The translations under genes and the position numbers were made by a program. Shown here piece by piece: positions 19,598 through 28,559 of a stretch of 64,000 nt of DNA. The stretch lies in assembly GCA_937773555.1 (NCBI GenBank), contig CALJVT010000006.1, forward strand, positions 402,001 through 466,000, given 5' to 3'. Position 1 is the stretch's first letter. Each line of letters begins with the position of its first letter. The notes under the pieces were generated by a model. It did not search any database. It saw only the letters and a list, made by a program, of their open reading frames with translations, and was not told the DNA's origin. Source of the stretch: an uncultured Pseudomonadales bacterium (GTDB lineage Bacteria > Pseudomonadota > Gammaproteobacteria > Pseudomonadales > Balneatricaceae).

Positions 19598-20965
19598 ATG
19601 AGCGTCTCTATCAGGGCTTTAGAAGCTAATTTTGACGGCCTAGTAGGGCCCACTCATAACTATGGTGGCTTGTCCTACGGGAACGTGGCTTCAAGTAACA
19701 ACTCCGCACGACCCTCCAACCCTAAGCAAGCCGCTCAACAAGGTTTGTTGAAAATGAAATCGTTGCATGATCTGGGGATGTTACAGGGGGTGTTAGCACC
19801 CCAATCGCGCCCCGACTTAAATACGTTGCGGCGGCTTGGATTCACCGGCAGTGATAGCCAAGTGGTTCAAAAAGTCGCAAAAAAAGACCCTGCACTACTT
19901 GCGTCTTGTTACTCTGCGTCAAGCATGTGGACAGCCAATGCCGCCACTATTTCACCTAGTTCAGATTGTCCTGATGGACGTTTACACTTTACCCCTGCAA
20001 ACCTAGTTAATCGCTTCCACCGCTCTATTGAACATGACACAACAGGCCTTATATTACGCGCTACCTTCGCCAACGAAGACCATTTTTCTCATCATCAGGC
20101 CTTACCGTCTTCCGACCATTTTGGTGATGAGGGTGCTGCCAATCACACCCGTTTTTGCCAATCCTACGGTAAGACTGGAGTAGAATTTTTCGTTTATGGC
20201 CAGCATGCCTTTAATGGCCAAGCTCCAAAACCCACTAAGTACCCTGCTCGCCAGAGCTTAGAAGCGTCTCAAGCTGTAGCACGTTTACATGGCCTAAAAG
20301 ATGAGCAAGTGGTATTTGCTCAACAAAACCCAGATGTAATTGATGCTGGGGTATTCCACAATGACGTGATTGCCGTGGGCAACGGTAATGTGTCTTTTTA
20401 CCATCAGCTCGCCTTTCTCAATACTCAAAAAGTAAACCACAACTTGCAGCAAGCCATGACTAACATGGGTAACGGTAAGATGCAGTTCATCGAGGTGCCA
20501 GACGACCAAGTGTCTGTTCAAGATGCCGTAACCAGTTACTTATTTAACAGTCAATTATTAAGCCTGCCTCACTTAAATGATGGCAAAATGGGAATTGTTG
20601 TTCCGCAAGAATGCCTTGAAAACATAAAGGTTTCGGCTTATTTAGACCAGCTCATTGCCAGTGACAGTGCAATTGAAGAGATTTTGGTATTTGACCTAAA
20701 GCAAAGCATGAGCAATGGCGGTGGCCCTGCATGCTTGCGCCTTCGTGTGGTGCTTAATGAAGCTGAACAAGCCGCAGTGAACCCTGCGTGCATTATGAGC
20801 GACAGTCTATTCTCTGGCTTGATGGCGTGGACAGAAAAGCACTACCGCGACACTCTTTCTGAGTCCGACTTAGCTGACCCACAACTAATCACCGAAAGTC
20901 ACAGGGCCTTGGATGAACTCACACAAATACTCGATTTAGGCAGCGTCTATGATTTCCAATTTTAA
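19598..20965 (+). CDS. astB: N-succinylarginine dihydrolase
   Basis: A 455-residue AstB. The diagnostic N-terminus is [19 protein letters not shown], and the catalytic Cys lies in [12 protein letters not shown] in the last quarter. It hydrolyses N2-succinylarginine to N2-succinylornithine, CO2 and two ammonia, the second AST step. Three starts are possible (TTG 19592, ATG 19595, ATG 19598); 19598 gives the best distance (6 bases) from AAGGAG at 19586-19591. It is the last AST gene here. The usual next gene, astE, is absent, and only a 27-nt stem-loop and a CPXCG gene follow. Confidence 0.95.
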   Translation: MSVSIRALEANFDGLVGPTHNYGGLSYGNVASSNNSARPSNPKQAAQQGLLKMKSLHDLGMLQGVLAPQSRPDLNTLRRLGFTGSDSQVVQKVAKKDPALLASCYSASSMWTANAATISPSSDCPDGRLHFTPANLVNRFHRSIEHDTTGLILRATFANEDHFSHHQALPSSDHFGDEGAANHTRFCQSYGKTGVEFFVYGQHAFNGQAPKPTKYPARQSLEASQAVARLHGLKDEQVVFAQQNPDVIDAGVFHNDVIAVGNGNVSFYHQLAFLNTQKVNHNLQQAMTNMGNGKMQFIEVPDDQVSVQDAVTSYLFNSQLLSLPHLNDGKMGIVVPQECLENIKVSAYLDQLIASDSAIEEILVFDLKQSMSNGGGPACLRLRVVLNEAEQAAVNPACIMSDSLFSGLMAWTEKHYRDTLSESDLADPQLITESHRALDELTQILDLGSVYDFQF

Positions 20966-21035
20966 TGGCTAATCATATGACTCATGCTAAACTTAGCTGA
21001 GCAGGCTCTAAAAATATCTTAAGTGGCCCTCTAAT

Positions 21036-21062
21036 AGCCCCTGCAATGGGCTTGCAGAGGCT
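21036..21062. other. Stem-loop between astB and the CPXCG gene
   Basis: Arms AGCCCCTGCAA (21036-21046) and TTGCAGAGGCT (21052-21062) pair at 10 of 11 positions around a 5-base loop. No T run follows, so it is not a standard intrinsic terminator. It could stabilise the 3' end of the ast message or separate it from the next gene. Confidence 0.4.
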
Positions 21063-21086
21063 GGCCGAGATGAGGAATAATAGACA

Positions 21087-21284
21087 TTGAATCATTTAAC
21101 TGAGACCTTTATTGGCTGTCCATATTGTGGTGAGACCATTGGCGTTTTAGTGGACCCATCAGACCTAGATCAGGAGTATATCGAAGATTGCCAAGTGTGT
21201 TGCCAGCCTATCAATTTTGTAGTGTCTGAAAGTGTTAATGGTGAGCTTTTGGTGCGTGTTTATAGTGATGATGAGGCTTTCTAG
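21087..21284 (+). CDS. CPXCG-motif cysteine-rich small protein
   Basis: A 65-residue protein with two Cys pairs, CPYCGE (residues 11-16) and CQVCCQP (near 35-41), the pattern of the small CPXCG family of probable zinc-binding proteins. The function is unknown. It starts with TTG, preceded by GAGGAA about 10 bases upstream; no ATG is available before the first Cys pair. The 202 bp after it hold only weak short hairpins and no gene. Confidence 0.85.
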   Translation: MNHLTETFIGCPYCGETIGVLVDPSDLDQEYIEDCQVCCQPINFVVSESVNGELLVRVYSDDEAF

Positions 21285-21486
21285 AGCAGTCATAACAGGA
21301 CATTAACACGCTCCAGCTCTGTGGGCTTGCAGGCGTATAGAAAAGGTGCCGTAGCACTATGGTATGCCACGGCAAGAAATAAGCCTTTAGCGAAGGCATT
21401 ATGGCCCAATTAGACCCACCTAAGGTTTGCCGGTATTGTCCCTCAGAAAGTTAAGCCACAAAGCTAGGGTTAGCTTTTATACACAC

Positions 21487-22428
21487 CTACTCTGATATGT
21501 TAATAATAATTTTGCCTTGTGCACGGCCGGTTTCACTGCGTTCATGTGCTTTTGCCACTTCATGCAGTCCAAATTCACTGTCAATATTAACTGTTAACTT
21601 ACCAGCATTGGCTAACCCAGACAGGTGATCTAAGTGCTCACGGTTGGGTTGTACAAAACAAAAATATGCCGAAACACCATACTTAGTAGCCGTATCTGCA
21701 TCTGGATTTGCACTAATAGAAACTAAGCGCCCACCTTTTATTAGGGTTTGCCAACTGTTTGCCTGTGTTTCACCACCGATCGTATCAAACACAACATCTA
21801 TATCTTTCAGTTTTGAGAAATCCTCGAGATGGTAATCAATGGCTTGATCTGCGCCAAGGCTTTGCACCAAACCAGTATTTTTTGCTGACGTAGTGGTGTA
21901 CACATAAGCCCCTCGCAACTTTGCTAGCTGAATAGCAAACTGCCCTACAGCTCCAGAACCTCCATGTATTAGCACTCGCTCGCCCGCTTGCAGATTCGCA
22001 ATTTCGTAAAGGGACTGCAATGCAGTGAGTGCTGCCAACGGAACACCCGCAGCTTCTTGCCAAGTGAATGCACTGGGTTTAAGCGCAACTTCATCCGCAG
22101 TAACCGTCATGTATTCAGCAAAGCTGCCGTTTTTACTTATTTCAGGCCGACTGTATACGGCATCACCTACTTTAAGTTGAGTCACTTGAGCACCGACGGC
22201 TGCAACCTCACCCGACACATCCCAACCTAATGTTAATGGCAATGGGTGATTAAGTACGGATTGTAGGTAGCCTTGGCGAATTTTCCAATCCACAGGGTTG
22301 ACCGCTGCCGACTTTACTTTAATCAAGACTTCATTAACCGTGGGCGTAGGAATTTCAATGTCGTTTAATTCTAAAACTGATCGATCACCAAACCTATTGA
22401 TTTGGACCGCTTTCATTAAGTTGTTCAT
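21487..22428 (-). CDS. NADP-dependent zinc-independent quinone/alkenal oxidoreductase (MDR)
   Basis: A 313-residue medium-chain dehydrogenase/reductase of the quinone oxidoreductase type. It has the N-terminal GroES-like domain (VKSAAVNPVDWKIRQG, GWDVSGEVAAVG) and the nucleotide-binding motif HGGSGAVGQFAIQLA near 150. The zinc-binding residues of true alcohol dehydrogenases are lacking. Such enzymes reduce quinones or alpha,beta-unsaturated carbonyls with NADPH. It shares its strand with hchA, 194 bp away, in a group with a LysR regulator and an old yellow enzyme, which fits detoxification of reactive carbonyls. The start could also be four codons later at MKAVQIN. Confidence 0.88.
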   Translation of the reverse strand: MNNLMKAVQINRFGDRSVLELNDIEIPTPTVNEVLIKVKSAAVNPVDWKIRQGYLQSVLNHPLPLTLGWDVSGEVAAVGAQVTQLKVGDAVYSRPEISKNGSFAEYMTVTADEVALKPSAFTWQEAAGVPLAALTALQSLYEIANLQAGERVLIHGGSGAVGQFAIQLAKLRGAYVYTTTSAKNTGLVQSLGADQAIDYHLEDFSKLKDIDVVFDTIGGETQANSWQTLIKGGRLVSISANPDADTATKYGVSAYFCFVQPNREHLDHLSGLANAGKLTVNIDSEFGLHEVAKAHERSETGRAQGKIIINISE

Positions 22429-22622
22429 GTATTGCCTGTGCAGTAATTGATGTTGTTGAGACGTTATTCTATGGGCTTATCGCATCTATGTTCATGAAGA
22501 GCCTTTGACATCCCCTCCACTATGTAGCTGAACGACTAGTTTAAGAAACTGACTATTCAGCACAGTAGTTACTCTCATAAGCTTGAAAGTATGCTTATCA
22601 AGCGCCTTTTTAACTAGAAACT

Positions 22623-23477
22623 TTAACTAAACTCTTTTAACAAAGTATTGGCCGCTAGTTTTCCTAATTCATTAGCCGCTAATGGGCTTGCCCCAGTGAT
22701 CAGTTTTCGATCAACACAGGTTGTCTTGTCAGATTTCTTATTAACGATGACCACACCTAAGTCGATGAGCTTTTCGTTTAGCTGCCAAGGCATTGAGCCC
22801 GGTAAATAGCCAATCATGGGGGTCTGTTTGTCCACAGAATCGGGGAATACTGCCATTTGATAACCTTTGTAGATAAACTCATTTCCATCTAGCTGGGTTG
22901 ACAATAATGAACCCGGTCCATGACATAAGGTAATCGTAAACAACCCTTTATCATGCGCCCAATGGAGTGCCTTACCCACATTAACGTCTTCTGGAATGCC
23001 CAGCATTGCGCCGTGCCCTCCAGGTATAAATACAGCAGCGTATGACAGATCCTGCCGTAATGAGTGATCCACAAAATCTTGAAGACGGGTGGGTGTTTGA
23101 AACTGTTTTTTATATTTATTATAAAAATTAATGACATGTGTGTCTTCATCAGGCATCGCCCACATCTCAAACGCAACAGGTTTACCCGTGGGGGTAATTA
23201 TTTCAAACGTAAAGCCTGCTTCTTTTAAATGTAGCATGGGCAAAATAGCTTCAACTGGGTGGTTGCCCGTCGAAAACATCTTTCCATTTTTCATCGTCAT
23301 ATTTTTTTGTTCAGTAAAAATAACGGCAATCTTACATTTTTCACCCTCGTAAGGCTGATACGAAATAGGTTCATAATCGGTGGTGGGTGATACCGCTAAC
23401 TTTAACGCCAACTTTGATGGGCTATAAGAGCCATCACTTTCTAATTGAGGAGCGATTCTTAATAATTTCTTAAACAT
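22623..23477 (-). CDS. hchA: HchA/Hsp31-type DJ-1 superfamily protein (glyoxalase III/deglycase)
   Basis: A 284-residue protein with the HchA layout: the FSTGNHPVEAILPM segment (68-81), FEMWAMPDED, VFIPGGHGAMLG (149-160) and the nucleophile Cys185 in TLCHGPGS, at the same position I recall for E. coli Hsp31. The C-terminal LITGASPLAANELGKLAA is also typical. Known members act as holding chaperones and remove methylglyoxal or glycation adducts; the physiological reaction is debated. The gene is divergent from a LysR regulator across a 238-bp region with two palindromes, so that regulator probably controls it. Confidence 0.9.
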   Translation of the reverse strand: MFKKLLRIAPQLESDGSYSPSKLALKLAVSPTTDYEPISYQPYEGEKCKIAVIFTEQKNMTMKNGKMFSTGNHPVEAILPMLHLKEAGFTFEIITPTGKPVAFEMWAMPDEDTHVINFYNKYKKQFQTPTRLQDFVDHSLRQDLSYAAVFIPGGHGAMLGIPEDVNVGKALHWAHDKGLFTITLCHGPGSLLSTQLDGNEFIYKGYQMAVFPDSVDKQTPMIGYLPGSMPWQLNEKLIDLGVVIVNKKSDKTTCVDRKLITGASPLAANELGKLAANTLLKEFS

Positions 23478-23516
23478 AATATTTCCTGTTAGTTAATCAC
23501 CGTGAGTGACCTGAGC

Positions 23517-23531
23517 TGAGGTATTACCTCA
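23517..23531. promoter_or_regulatory. 15-bp palindrome upstream of hchA
   Basis: TGAGGTATTACCTCA is a perfect inverted repeat about one central base, 40 bp upstream of the hchA start. A site of this kind in a divergent region with a lysR gene is a likely LysR-type operator. Confidence 0.5.
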
Positions 23532-23681
23532 ACAAATTACCCTATCAACGGGGTTGCGTACTGATCATTTATGGGCCTTTAAAGTATGGCCTGTGTCATA
23601 GCTTTTAAATGGGCTGGTGGCTGATAATGAGGGTATGGTACGCCAAAAATTATGCCTTGATTAGTCACCTTTTTACAACTA

Positions 23682-23706
23682 TATTGTTTCCTCTATAGAA
23701 ACAATA
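23682..23706. promoter_or_regulatory. Inverted repeat just upstream of the lysR gene
   Basis: TATTGTTTC (23682-23690) and GAAACAATA (23698-23706) are perfect nine-base arms around CTCTATA. The repeat ends nine bases before the lysR start codon, so a bound protein would block its transcription or translation. That is the usual place for LysR autorepression. Confidence 0.55.
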
Positions 23707-23715
23707 GGTGGAACC

Positions 23716-24630
23716 ATGGCCCTTGAAAACGAATATATGAGGGGCTTGCTTCTCTTCTCTCACATCGTCAGATTAGGTAGCTTATCAGCTGCAGCCACGC
23801 TATTGAGTATGAGTCGATCATCTGTCAGTAAGCAGTTGTCTGCCTTGGAGAGGAGGGTTGGTTCGCGATTATTGAATCGAACCACTCGAACAATCATGGT
23901 CACAGACGTAGGTCGTCAGGTGCTTTACGAGGCACATAAGGTTGAACGAGCACTGCAGACCATTGAACACATCAGTGATAATCATCAGACTGAAATAGCA
24001 GGCGACCTAAAAGTATCTTGTTCTAGTGCCCACGGGCGCGTTCATCTGGTACCTTTAATGTCGAAATTTTTAGCCCGTTACCCCAAGCTAACAGTTAACC
24101 TGCAATTGGAAGATCGTTTTGTTGATATGGTGGCCGAAAACTTAGACGTTGCAATTCGCATTGGGTTCTTGCCTGACTCAAGTTTGATCGCCCGAGAATT
24201 GGGCTCCTTTTCTTTGTTACTCTGTGCAAGCAAGGAGTATTTAAACAATGCTCCGGCGATGAAGGTTCCAAAAGACTTATTAAACCACCGTTGCTTATTT
24301 TATCGAAACTCAACCGGGTCCATGAATACATGGACATTTGGCAGTGCAGCAGGCGAGGAAAGCGTCACCGTGTCAGGACCATTAGCCATTAATGACCCCA
24401 GTGCACTGGTCACTGCAGCGATAGAGCATGCAGGTGTCCTACTGATCGATAAAGGGCTTTTAGGCGATACCATTGACCAAGGAAAGTTGGTCCCACTAAT
24501 GACTGGGTATAAGCCGATCGGTGGATTCCCTATATATGCTATATTCCCTGAAAAAGAATTTATGCCAGCAAAAACACGTGTATTCATTGATTTTTTATTA
24601 GAAGAAATGCCCGCTAAACTTAGCCATTAA
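23716..24630 (+). CDS. LysR-family transcriptional regulator
   Basis: A 304-residue LysR protein. The winged helix-turn-helix is in residues ~8-65 (SLSAAATLLSMSRSSVSKQLSALERRVGSRLLNRTTR), followed by the effector domain (DLKVSCSSAHGRVHLVP, LDVAIRIGFLPDSSLIAREL). The HTH wording is that of the subgroup that controls oxidoreductases and efflux genes. It is divergent from hchA and 30 bp upstream of the old-yellow-enzyme gene on its own strand, so it may act on both. The effector is unknown. Confidence 0.92.
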   Translation: MALENEYMRGLLLFSHIVRLGSLSAAATLLSMSRSSVSKQLSALERRVGSRLLNRTTRTIMVTDVGRQVLYEAHKVERALQTIEHISDNHQTEIAGDLKVSCSSAHGRVHLVPLMSKFLARYPKLTVNLQLEDRFVDMVAENLDVAIRIGFLPDSSLIARELGSFSLLLCASKEYLNNAPAMKVPKDLLNHRCLFYRNSTGSMNTWTFGSAAGEESVTVSGPLAINDPSALVTAAIEHAGVLLIDKGLLGDTIDQGKLVPLMTGYKPIGGFPIYAIFPEKEFMPAKTRVFIDFLLEEMPAKLSH

Positions 24631-24660
24631 TAGGGCATTAGCATTGCAAAGAGAGTAACC

Positions 24661-25878
24661 ATGATCGAGCAGACCAACCCTATTCTGGCCCTTGGACGCG
24701 CCCTAGAATTGCCGTGCGGTGCAACTTTTAAGAATAGACTAGCAAAGTCCCCCATGTCAGACTCACTGGCAAACGGTGACGGTGATCCCACCAAAGCACA
24801 GATTAGGCTTTATGAAAGATGGGCTCAGGGTGGCGCCGCTGTATCGTTCATCGGTGAAGTACAAGGCGACCCTCGCTTTCCAGAACGGCCGGGCAATTTA
24901 GTACTCGCCGAAGATACAAGTAAAGCAATGATCCATGAATTAGTTAAACGGGGAACCATTGATGGGGCTCATCTTTGGCCGCAGCTGGGCCATGCTGGAG
25001 CGCTTTCCTTCTTGCCGATAAGCCAGCCACAAGGGCCATCGGCGCTGGCGATTGAAGGCTTTCAATGCGCCAGCATGCGTATTGAAGACATTTTAGAATT
25101 ACCACACATGTATGCCACAGCGGCTTTGCATGCAAAGAGTGCAGGGTTTGGAGGTGTGCTTATTCACGCAGGTCATGGTTTTTTACTGAGCCAGTTCCTA
25201 TCACCATTGTTCAACCATCGGACTGACGCCTATGGCGGTTCTATCGAAGCACGATGCCATATCGTGCTCGATGTGATCCGCACTGTCAGGCGCGCGGTTG
25301 GTTCGGCCTTCCCAGTGGGGATCAGAATTAACTCAACAGATATGCTGGAGGGTGGGTTGTCAGAACATGATGCTTTAGAGGTCGTCCGGCTTCTTGATCG
25401 AACTTCGGTGGATCTAATTGATATCAGCGGGGGCACCTATTTTCCTGGAGCGAAGGCTAGTTCTGACAGTTTGACTAAGGGGCCCTACTTTCTCGATTTT
25501 TCCCGTCGAGTTAAAGAGGTTACTAAAGTGCCCGTCATTTTGACAGGTGGGTTTAAGACACGAGAACAAGCCGTGGATGCCATCGTTAGTGGAGCTGCTG
25601 ATATGGTGGGGCTGGCGCGGGCCATGACCCTTAATCCTCAACTTGCAAATGACTGGTTGACCAAAAAAGGGGGTGATCCCAAGTTCCCCATATTCGATTC
25701 CAATCCAGAAGGTGGCGTAACAGCATGGTACACCATGCGTTTAACGGCTTTAGCGGAGGATCGAGAAGATACGTTTAACCTAGACCTGCCTATGGCCATG
25801 CGTATGTATGAAGAACGTGACGCTCGGCGCTGCATTAAATGGCGAGCGAAATTTTCGTATTTGCATACCCTGATATGA
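24661..25878 (+). CDS. NADH:flavin oxidoreductase, old yellow enzyme family
   Basis: A 405-residue FMN TIM-barrel enzyme. OYE signatures include KNRLAKSPMS (24-33), the HAGHGFLLSQFLSP active-site stretch with the His-Gly-His substrate motif region, FNHRTDAYGGSIE, and VGLARAMTLNPQLANDW near the FMN phosphate site. It reduces activated alkenes, nitro compounds or similar electrophiles with NAD(P)H. A NemA-like role beside hchA and a quinone reductase would suit electrophile defence. AGAGAG precedes ATG 24661. The 187-bp stretch after it (25879-26065) has no gene or terminator that I can see. Confidence 0.92.
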   Translation: MIEQTNPILALGRALELPCGATFKNRLAKSPMSDSLANGDGDPTKAQIRLYERWAQGGAAVSFIGEVQGDPRFPERPGNLVLAEDTSKAMIHELVKRGTIDGAHLWPQLGHAGALSFLPISQPQGPSALAIEGFQCASMRIEDILELPHMYATAALHAKSAGFGGVLIHAGHGFLLSQFLSPLFNHRTDAYGGSIEARCHIVLDVIRTVRRAVGSAFPVGIRINSTDMLEGGLSEHDALEVVRLLDRTSVDLIDISGGTYFPGAKASSDSLTKGPYFLDFSRRVKEVTKVPVILTGGFKTREQAVDAIVSGAADMVGLARAMTLNPQLANDWLTKKGGDPKFPIFDSNPEGGVTAWYTMRLTALAEDREDTFNLDLPMAMRMYEERDARRCIKWRAKFSYLHTLI

Positions 25879-26065
25879 ATACCAATTGGTCTCCAATGCA
25901 CACCAACACAGTGCTGCCAGACTAGCCTATGCTGCGCCGTTTATATGCATTCCGGCGAGCAGAGCCTGATGGCCACATCCCATGAACGTTATAATGACCA
26001 TGCTTTGGCTACACAGATCAATTTTCATCATGTTAATATTCAAGTAAAGCTTAAAGGTGAGTTGA

Positions 26066-26545
26066 ATGATTGAAGCTATTTTTGTAGCAAAAAAATCTAG
26101 GCAGGCACTGCAGCAAGCCCATACAGTGCAGGTGGTTGTTGGGTGCGGTATTACTGGCGATCGGCATTTTAAAAAAGCCAAAAAAAAAGGCCAAAATATT
26201 ACCCTTATAGAAGCTGAAGCCGTTGATGGGTATAACGCACTTTTGGGCCAGTCTATTGCCCCTCAACAAACACGCAGAAATATCATTAGTCGGGGTGTTG
26301 ATCTGAATGCCTTAGTTGGCGAAGAGTTTTCGATTGGCTCAGCACAGTTCAGAGGCGTCGAATTGTGTCACCCATGCAATGTTTTGGGGCGGCTACTAGA
26401 GAATCTGCAGGTTTCAAGAAGCGAAGTGATCCATGCCTTTTTGGGTAGTGGAGGACTTCGAGCGGATGTCATTGGCAGCGGCATTATAGAAGTGGGCATG
26501 CCCATTATCAGTGACCCAAATACACCATCCAATGTGCCATCCTAA
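26066..26545 (+). CDS. MOSC domain protein
   Basis: A 159-residue stand-alone MOSC (molybdenum cofactor sulfurase C-terminal) domain. Evidence: QNITLIEAEAVDGYN, the RRNIISRGVDLNALVGEEFSIG segment (70-91) typical of the fold, and the Cys pair C101-HP-C104 in GVELCHPCNVLGR. MOSC proteins bind the molybdenum cofactor or transfer sulfur and can reduce N-hydroxylated compounds (YiiM/YcbX type). No molybdenum genes are nearby. AAGGTGAG precedes the ATG. It is convergent with rsmD. Confidence 0.85.
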   Translation: MIEAIFVAKKSRQALQQAHTVQVVVGCGITGDRHFKKAKKKGQNITLIEAEAVDGYNALLGQSIAPQQTRRNIISRGVDLNALVGEEFSIGSAQFRGVELCHPCNVLGRLLENLQVSRSEVIHAFLGSGGLRADVIGSGIIEVGMPIISDPNTPSNVPS

Positions 26546-26601
26546 GCACTTGCCATGAGGGTATTTGACTGCGCCAGTTGTCATTTAATTGAGGCCTTAG
26601 C

Positions 26602-27282
26602 TTACTGGCTAATCAGTCCATAATGTACTTGGCCAGCTTTTTTATTGCGATGCAATTTCCATGTTGGCGGCAAATCTAGCTCTTCCAAGGGCTGCGGCTG
26701 CTCCACGTAAATCATAGCATTGGCGGCAAGACAATTGCTGGCAAATAGGGCCTTGAGCATGTCCTGCATGAGAGCAAGGGCAAAAGGGGGGTCTAAAAAC
26801 ACCAAATGATACTGCTGAGGCTGATCTGGGCTAGCGGTGTGATCACTTCTCAGCCAATCAAAGGCGCTTTGTTGATGCACTGAAGTGGTCTGGTCTGCAG
26901 CTAAAGTCAGCTGCTTTATGTTGTCCCTAAGACTACTCGTTGCAATATTAGACAAATCCACAAAGGTTACATGCTTGGCGCCGCGGGATAGGGCTTCAAG
27001 GCCTAGGGCCCCAGTGCCGGCAAATAAATCGAGGCACCTGGCGCCAGGTATGGGGCCAGCAAGCCAATTAAATAAGGTTTCTCGCACCCTGTCTTGAGTA
27101 GGACGCAGGCCTATGACTGTAGCAAATGGAATTTTTCGTCCACGCCATTGTCCACCAATGATACGTAAACTTTGGCGCCCCGCTTGGCCAATTTCAACAA
27201 CCTTTCCTGGCTTAGTCGCAGTTCCAGAGGAGCGCAGCTGAGGTGACGGACGAGAAGATTTTGAACTCGGTTTGCGGGCCAT
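26602..27282 (-). CDS. rsmD: 16S rRNA (guanine966-N2)-methyltransferase
   Basis: A 226-residue SAM methyltransferase of the RsmD family: LRIIGGQWRGRKIPF, LRPTQDRVRETLFNWL, the SAM-binding CLDLFAGTGALGLEALSRG and the catalytic NPPF-like motif FLDPPFAL. It modifies G966 of 16S rRNA in the assembled 30S subunit. The basic, Ser/Pro-rich first ~35 residues are longer than in E. coli RsmD. A TTG at 27303 would add seven residues; ATG 27282 (MARKPSS) is preferred. It is divergent from ftsY, the usual gammaproteobacterial arrangement. Confidence 0.95.
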   Translation of the reverse strand: MARKPSSKSSRPSPQLRSSGTATKPGKVVEIGQAGRQSLRIIGGQWRGRKIPFATVIGLRPTQDRVRETLFNWLAGPIPGARCLDLFAGTGALGLEALSRGAKHVTFVDLSNIATSSLRDNIKQLTLAADQTTSVHQQSAFDWLRSDHTASPDQPQQYHLVFLDPPFALALMQDMLKALFASNCLAANAMIYVEQPQPLEELDLPPTWKLHRNKKAGQVHYGLISQ

Positions 27283-27434
27283 AAATATGCCTAGGGATAA
27301 CAATGAGTGGAAATAGTGTAGTTCCTATTCTAAGGCAATCGCTGCAGAAAAGAAGCATACCTAGGCAAAAGCTATGCTAAAATTTACGACTTCGTTATTC
27401 TTCATTCCGCATATACCGAGACGCACCCAACATC

Positions 27435-28559
27435 ATGGCCCTGTTTAATTTATTTGGCAAAAACAAAACCCCTACAGAGAAAAAAGATGTTTCTGCAGCA
27501 GAGCACCCGGTTGCAACTTTGCAGGATACTGCTGAGCAGCAGCAGGCTAGCAGCTCAACAATGCCAGCACTTGATCCAAAGCCAGCCCCTGTTGCCACAA
27601 AGTCTCAGCCAAAACAGGGCTTTTTTGGACGTATAAAAAGTGGCCTTAGTCGCACTCGTGGCAATTTAGGTGATGGCCTTTCTAACCTATTTTTAGGCGC
27701 CAAACAAATCGATAACGACTTGTTTGAAGAGCTAGAGACCCAACTATTAGTTGCAGACGTGGGGATAGAAGCCACTGCAAGCCTGCTCAAAAAGCTCAGC
27801 GACCGGGTTGCCCGCAAAGATCTACAAGACCCTCCAGCACTTTATAAGGCCTTAAAAGAAGAGCTAGCAACATTATTACAAGGCAGCCAAGCAGCGTTAG
27901 AGATTCCTCAACAAGATAGCCCCTTTGTGATCCTTATGGTCGGGGTTAACGGCGCAGGCAAAACCACAACCATTGGTAAGCTGAGCAAACGATTCCAAAG
28001 CCAAGGGAAAACAGTTTTATTGGCCGCTGGCGACACCTTTCGTGCGGCTGCCGTTGAACAATTGCAAGAGTGGGGGACACGCAACAATGTGCCCGTTGTT
28101 GCCCAGCATACAGGAGCTGATAGCGCCTCTGTAATCTTTGATGCAGTGCAGTCTGCTCAGGCAAAAGGTATCGACGTGGTGATTGCAGATACAGCTGGAC
28201 GCTTACAAAACAAATCTCACTTAATGGATGAGCTAAGTAAAATTGTGCGGGTGATGCAAAAATTAGATGTTAATGCCCCCCATGAAGTCATGCTAGTGCT
28301 CGATGCTGGCACCGGACAGAACGCCTTAAGCCAAGCTAGCCTTTTTGGTGCTGCCGTGGGGGTAACTGGAATAACCCTCACTAAACTTGACGGTACTGCT
28401 AAAGGTGGCGTTATTTTTGCCATGGCGCAGCAGCTACAACTCCCTATTAGGTTTATTGGGGTGGGTGAGCAGGCAGACGACCTGCGACCGTTTGAAGCTG
28501 ATGTATTTATTGACGCACTATTTAGTGAAACTAAGCTAACGCAAAAAAGTGCCTCATGA
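27435..28559 (+). CDS. ftsY: Signal recognition particle receptor FtsY
   Basis: A 374-residue SRP GTPase. The N-terminal ~95 residues are a charged, Gln/Ala-rich A region, followed by the N domain and the GTPase: P-loop GVNGAGKTT (170-178), DTAGR (252-256) and TKLDG (316-320). It docks ribosome-SRP complexes at the inner membrane. It overlaps ftsE by four bases (ATGA, 28556-28559) and heads the ftsY-ftsE-ftsX cluster. Confidence 0.97.
   Translation: MALFNLFGKNKTPTEKKDVSAAEHPVATLQDTAEQQQASSSTMPALDPKPAPVATKSQPKQGFFGRIKSGLSRTRGNLGDGLSNLFLGAKQIDNDLFEELETQLLVADVGIEATASLLKKLSDRVARKDLQDPPALYKALKEELATLLQGSQAALEIPQQDSPFVILMVGVNGAGKTTTIGKLSKRFQSQGKTVLLAAGDTFRAAAVEQLQEWGTRNNVPVVAQHTGADSASVIFDAVQSAQAKGIDVVIADTAGRLQNKSHLMDELSKIVRVMQKLDVNAPHEVMLVLDAGTGQNALSQASLFGAAVGVTGITLTKLDGTAKGGVIFAMAQQLQLPIRFIGVGEQADDLRPFEADVFIDALFSETKLTQKSAS

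Noticed and set aside
21285-21486. Short inverted repeats (TGCCGT/ACGGCA, AAAGCTA/TAGCTTT) in the gap before the MDR reductase gene
   Set aside because: Weak and unlinked to an obvious function; possibly decayed terminators, not strong enough to annotate.
22429-22622. Alternative hairpins (GCTTGA/TCAAGC and ATAAGC/GCTTAT) after hchA
   Set aside because: Short arms, mutually exclusive and without a T run on the hchA strand, so not called a terminator.
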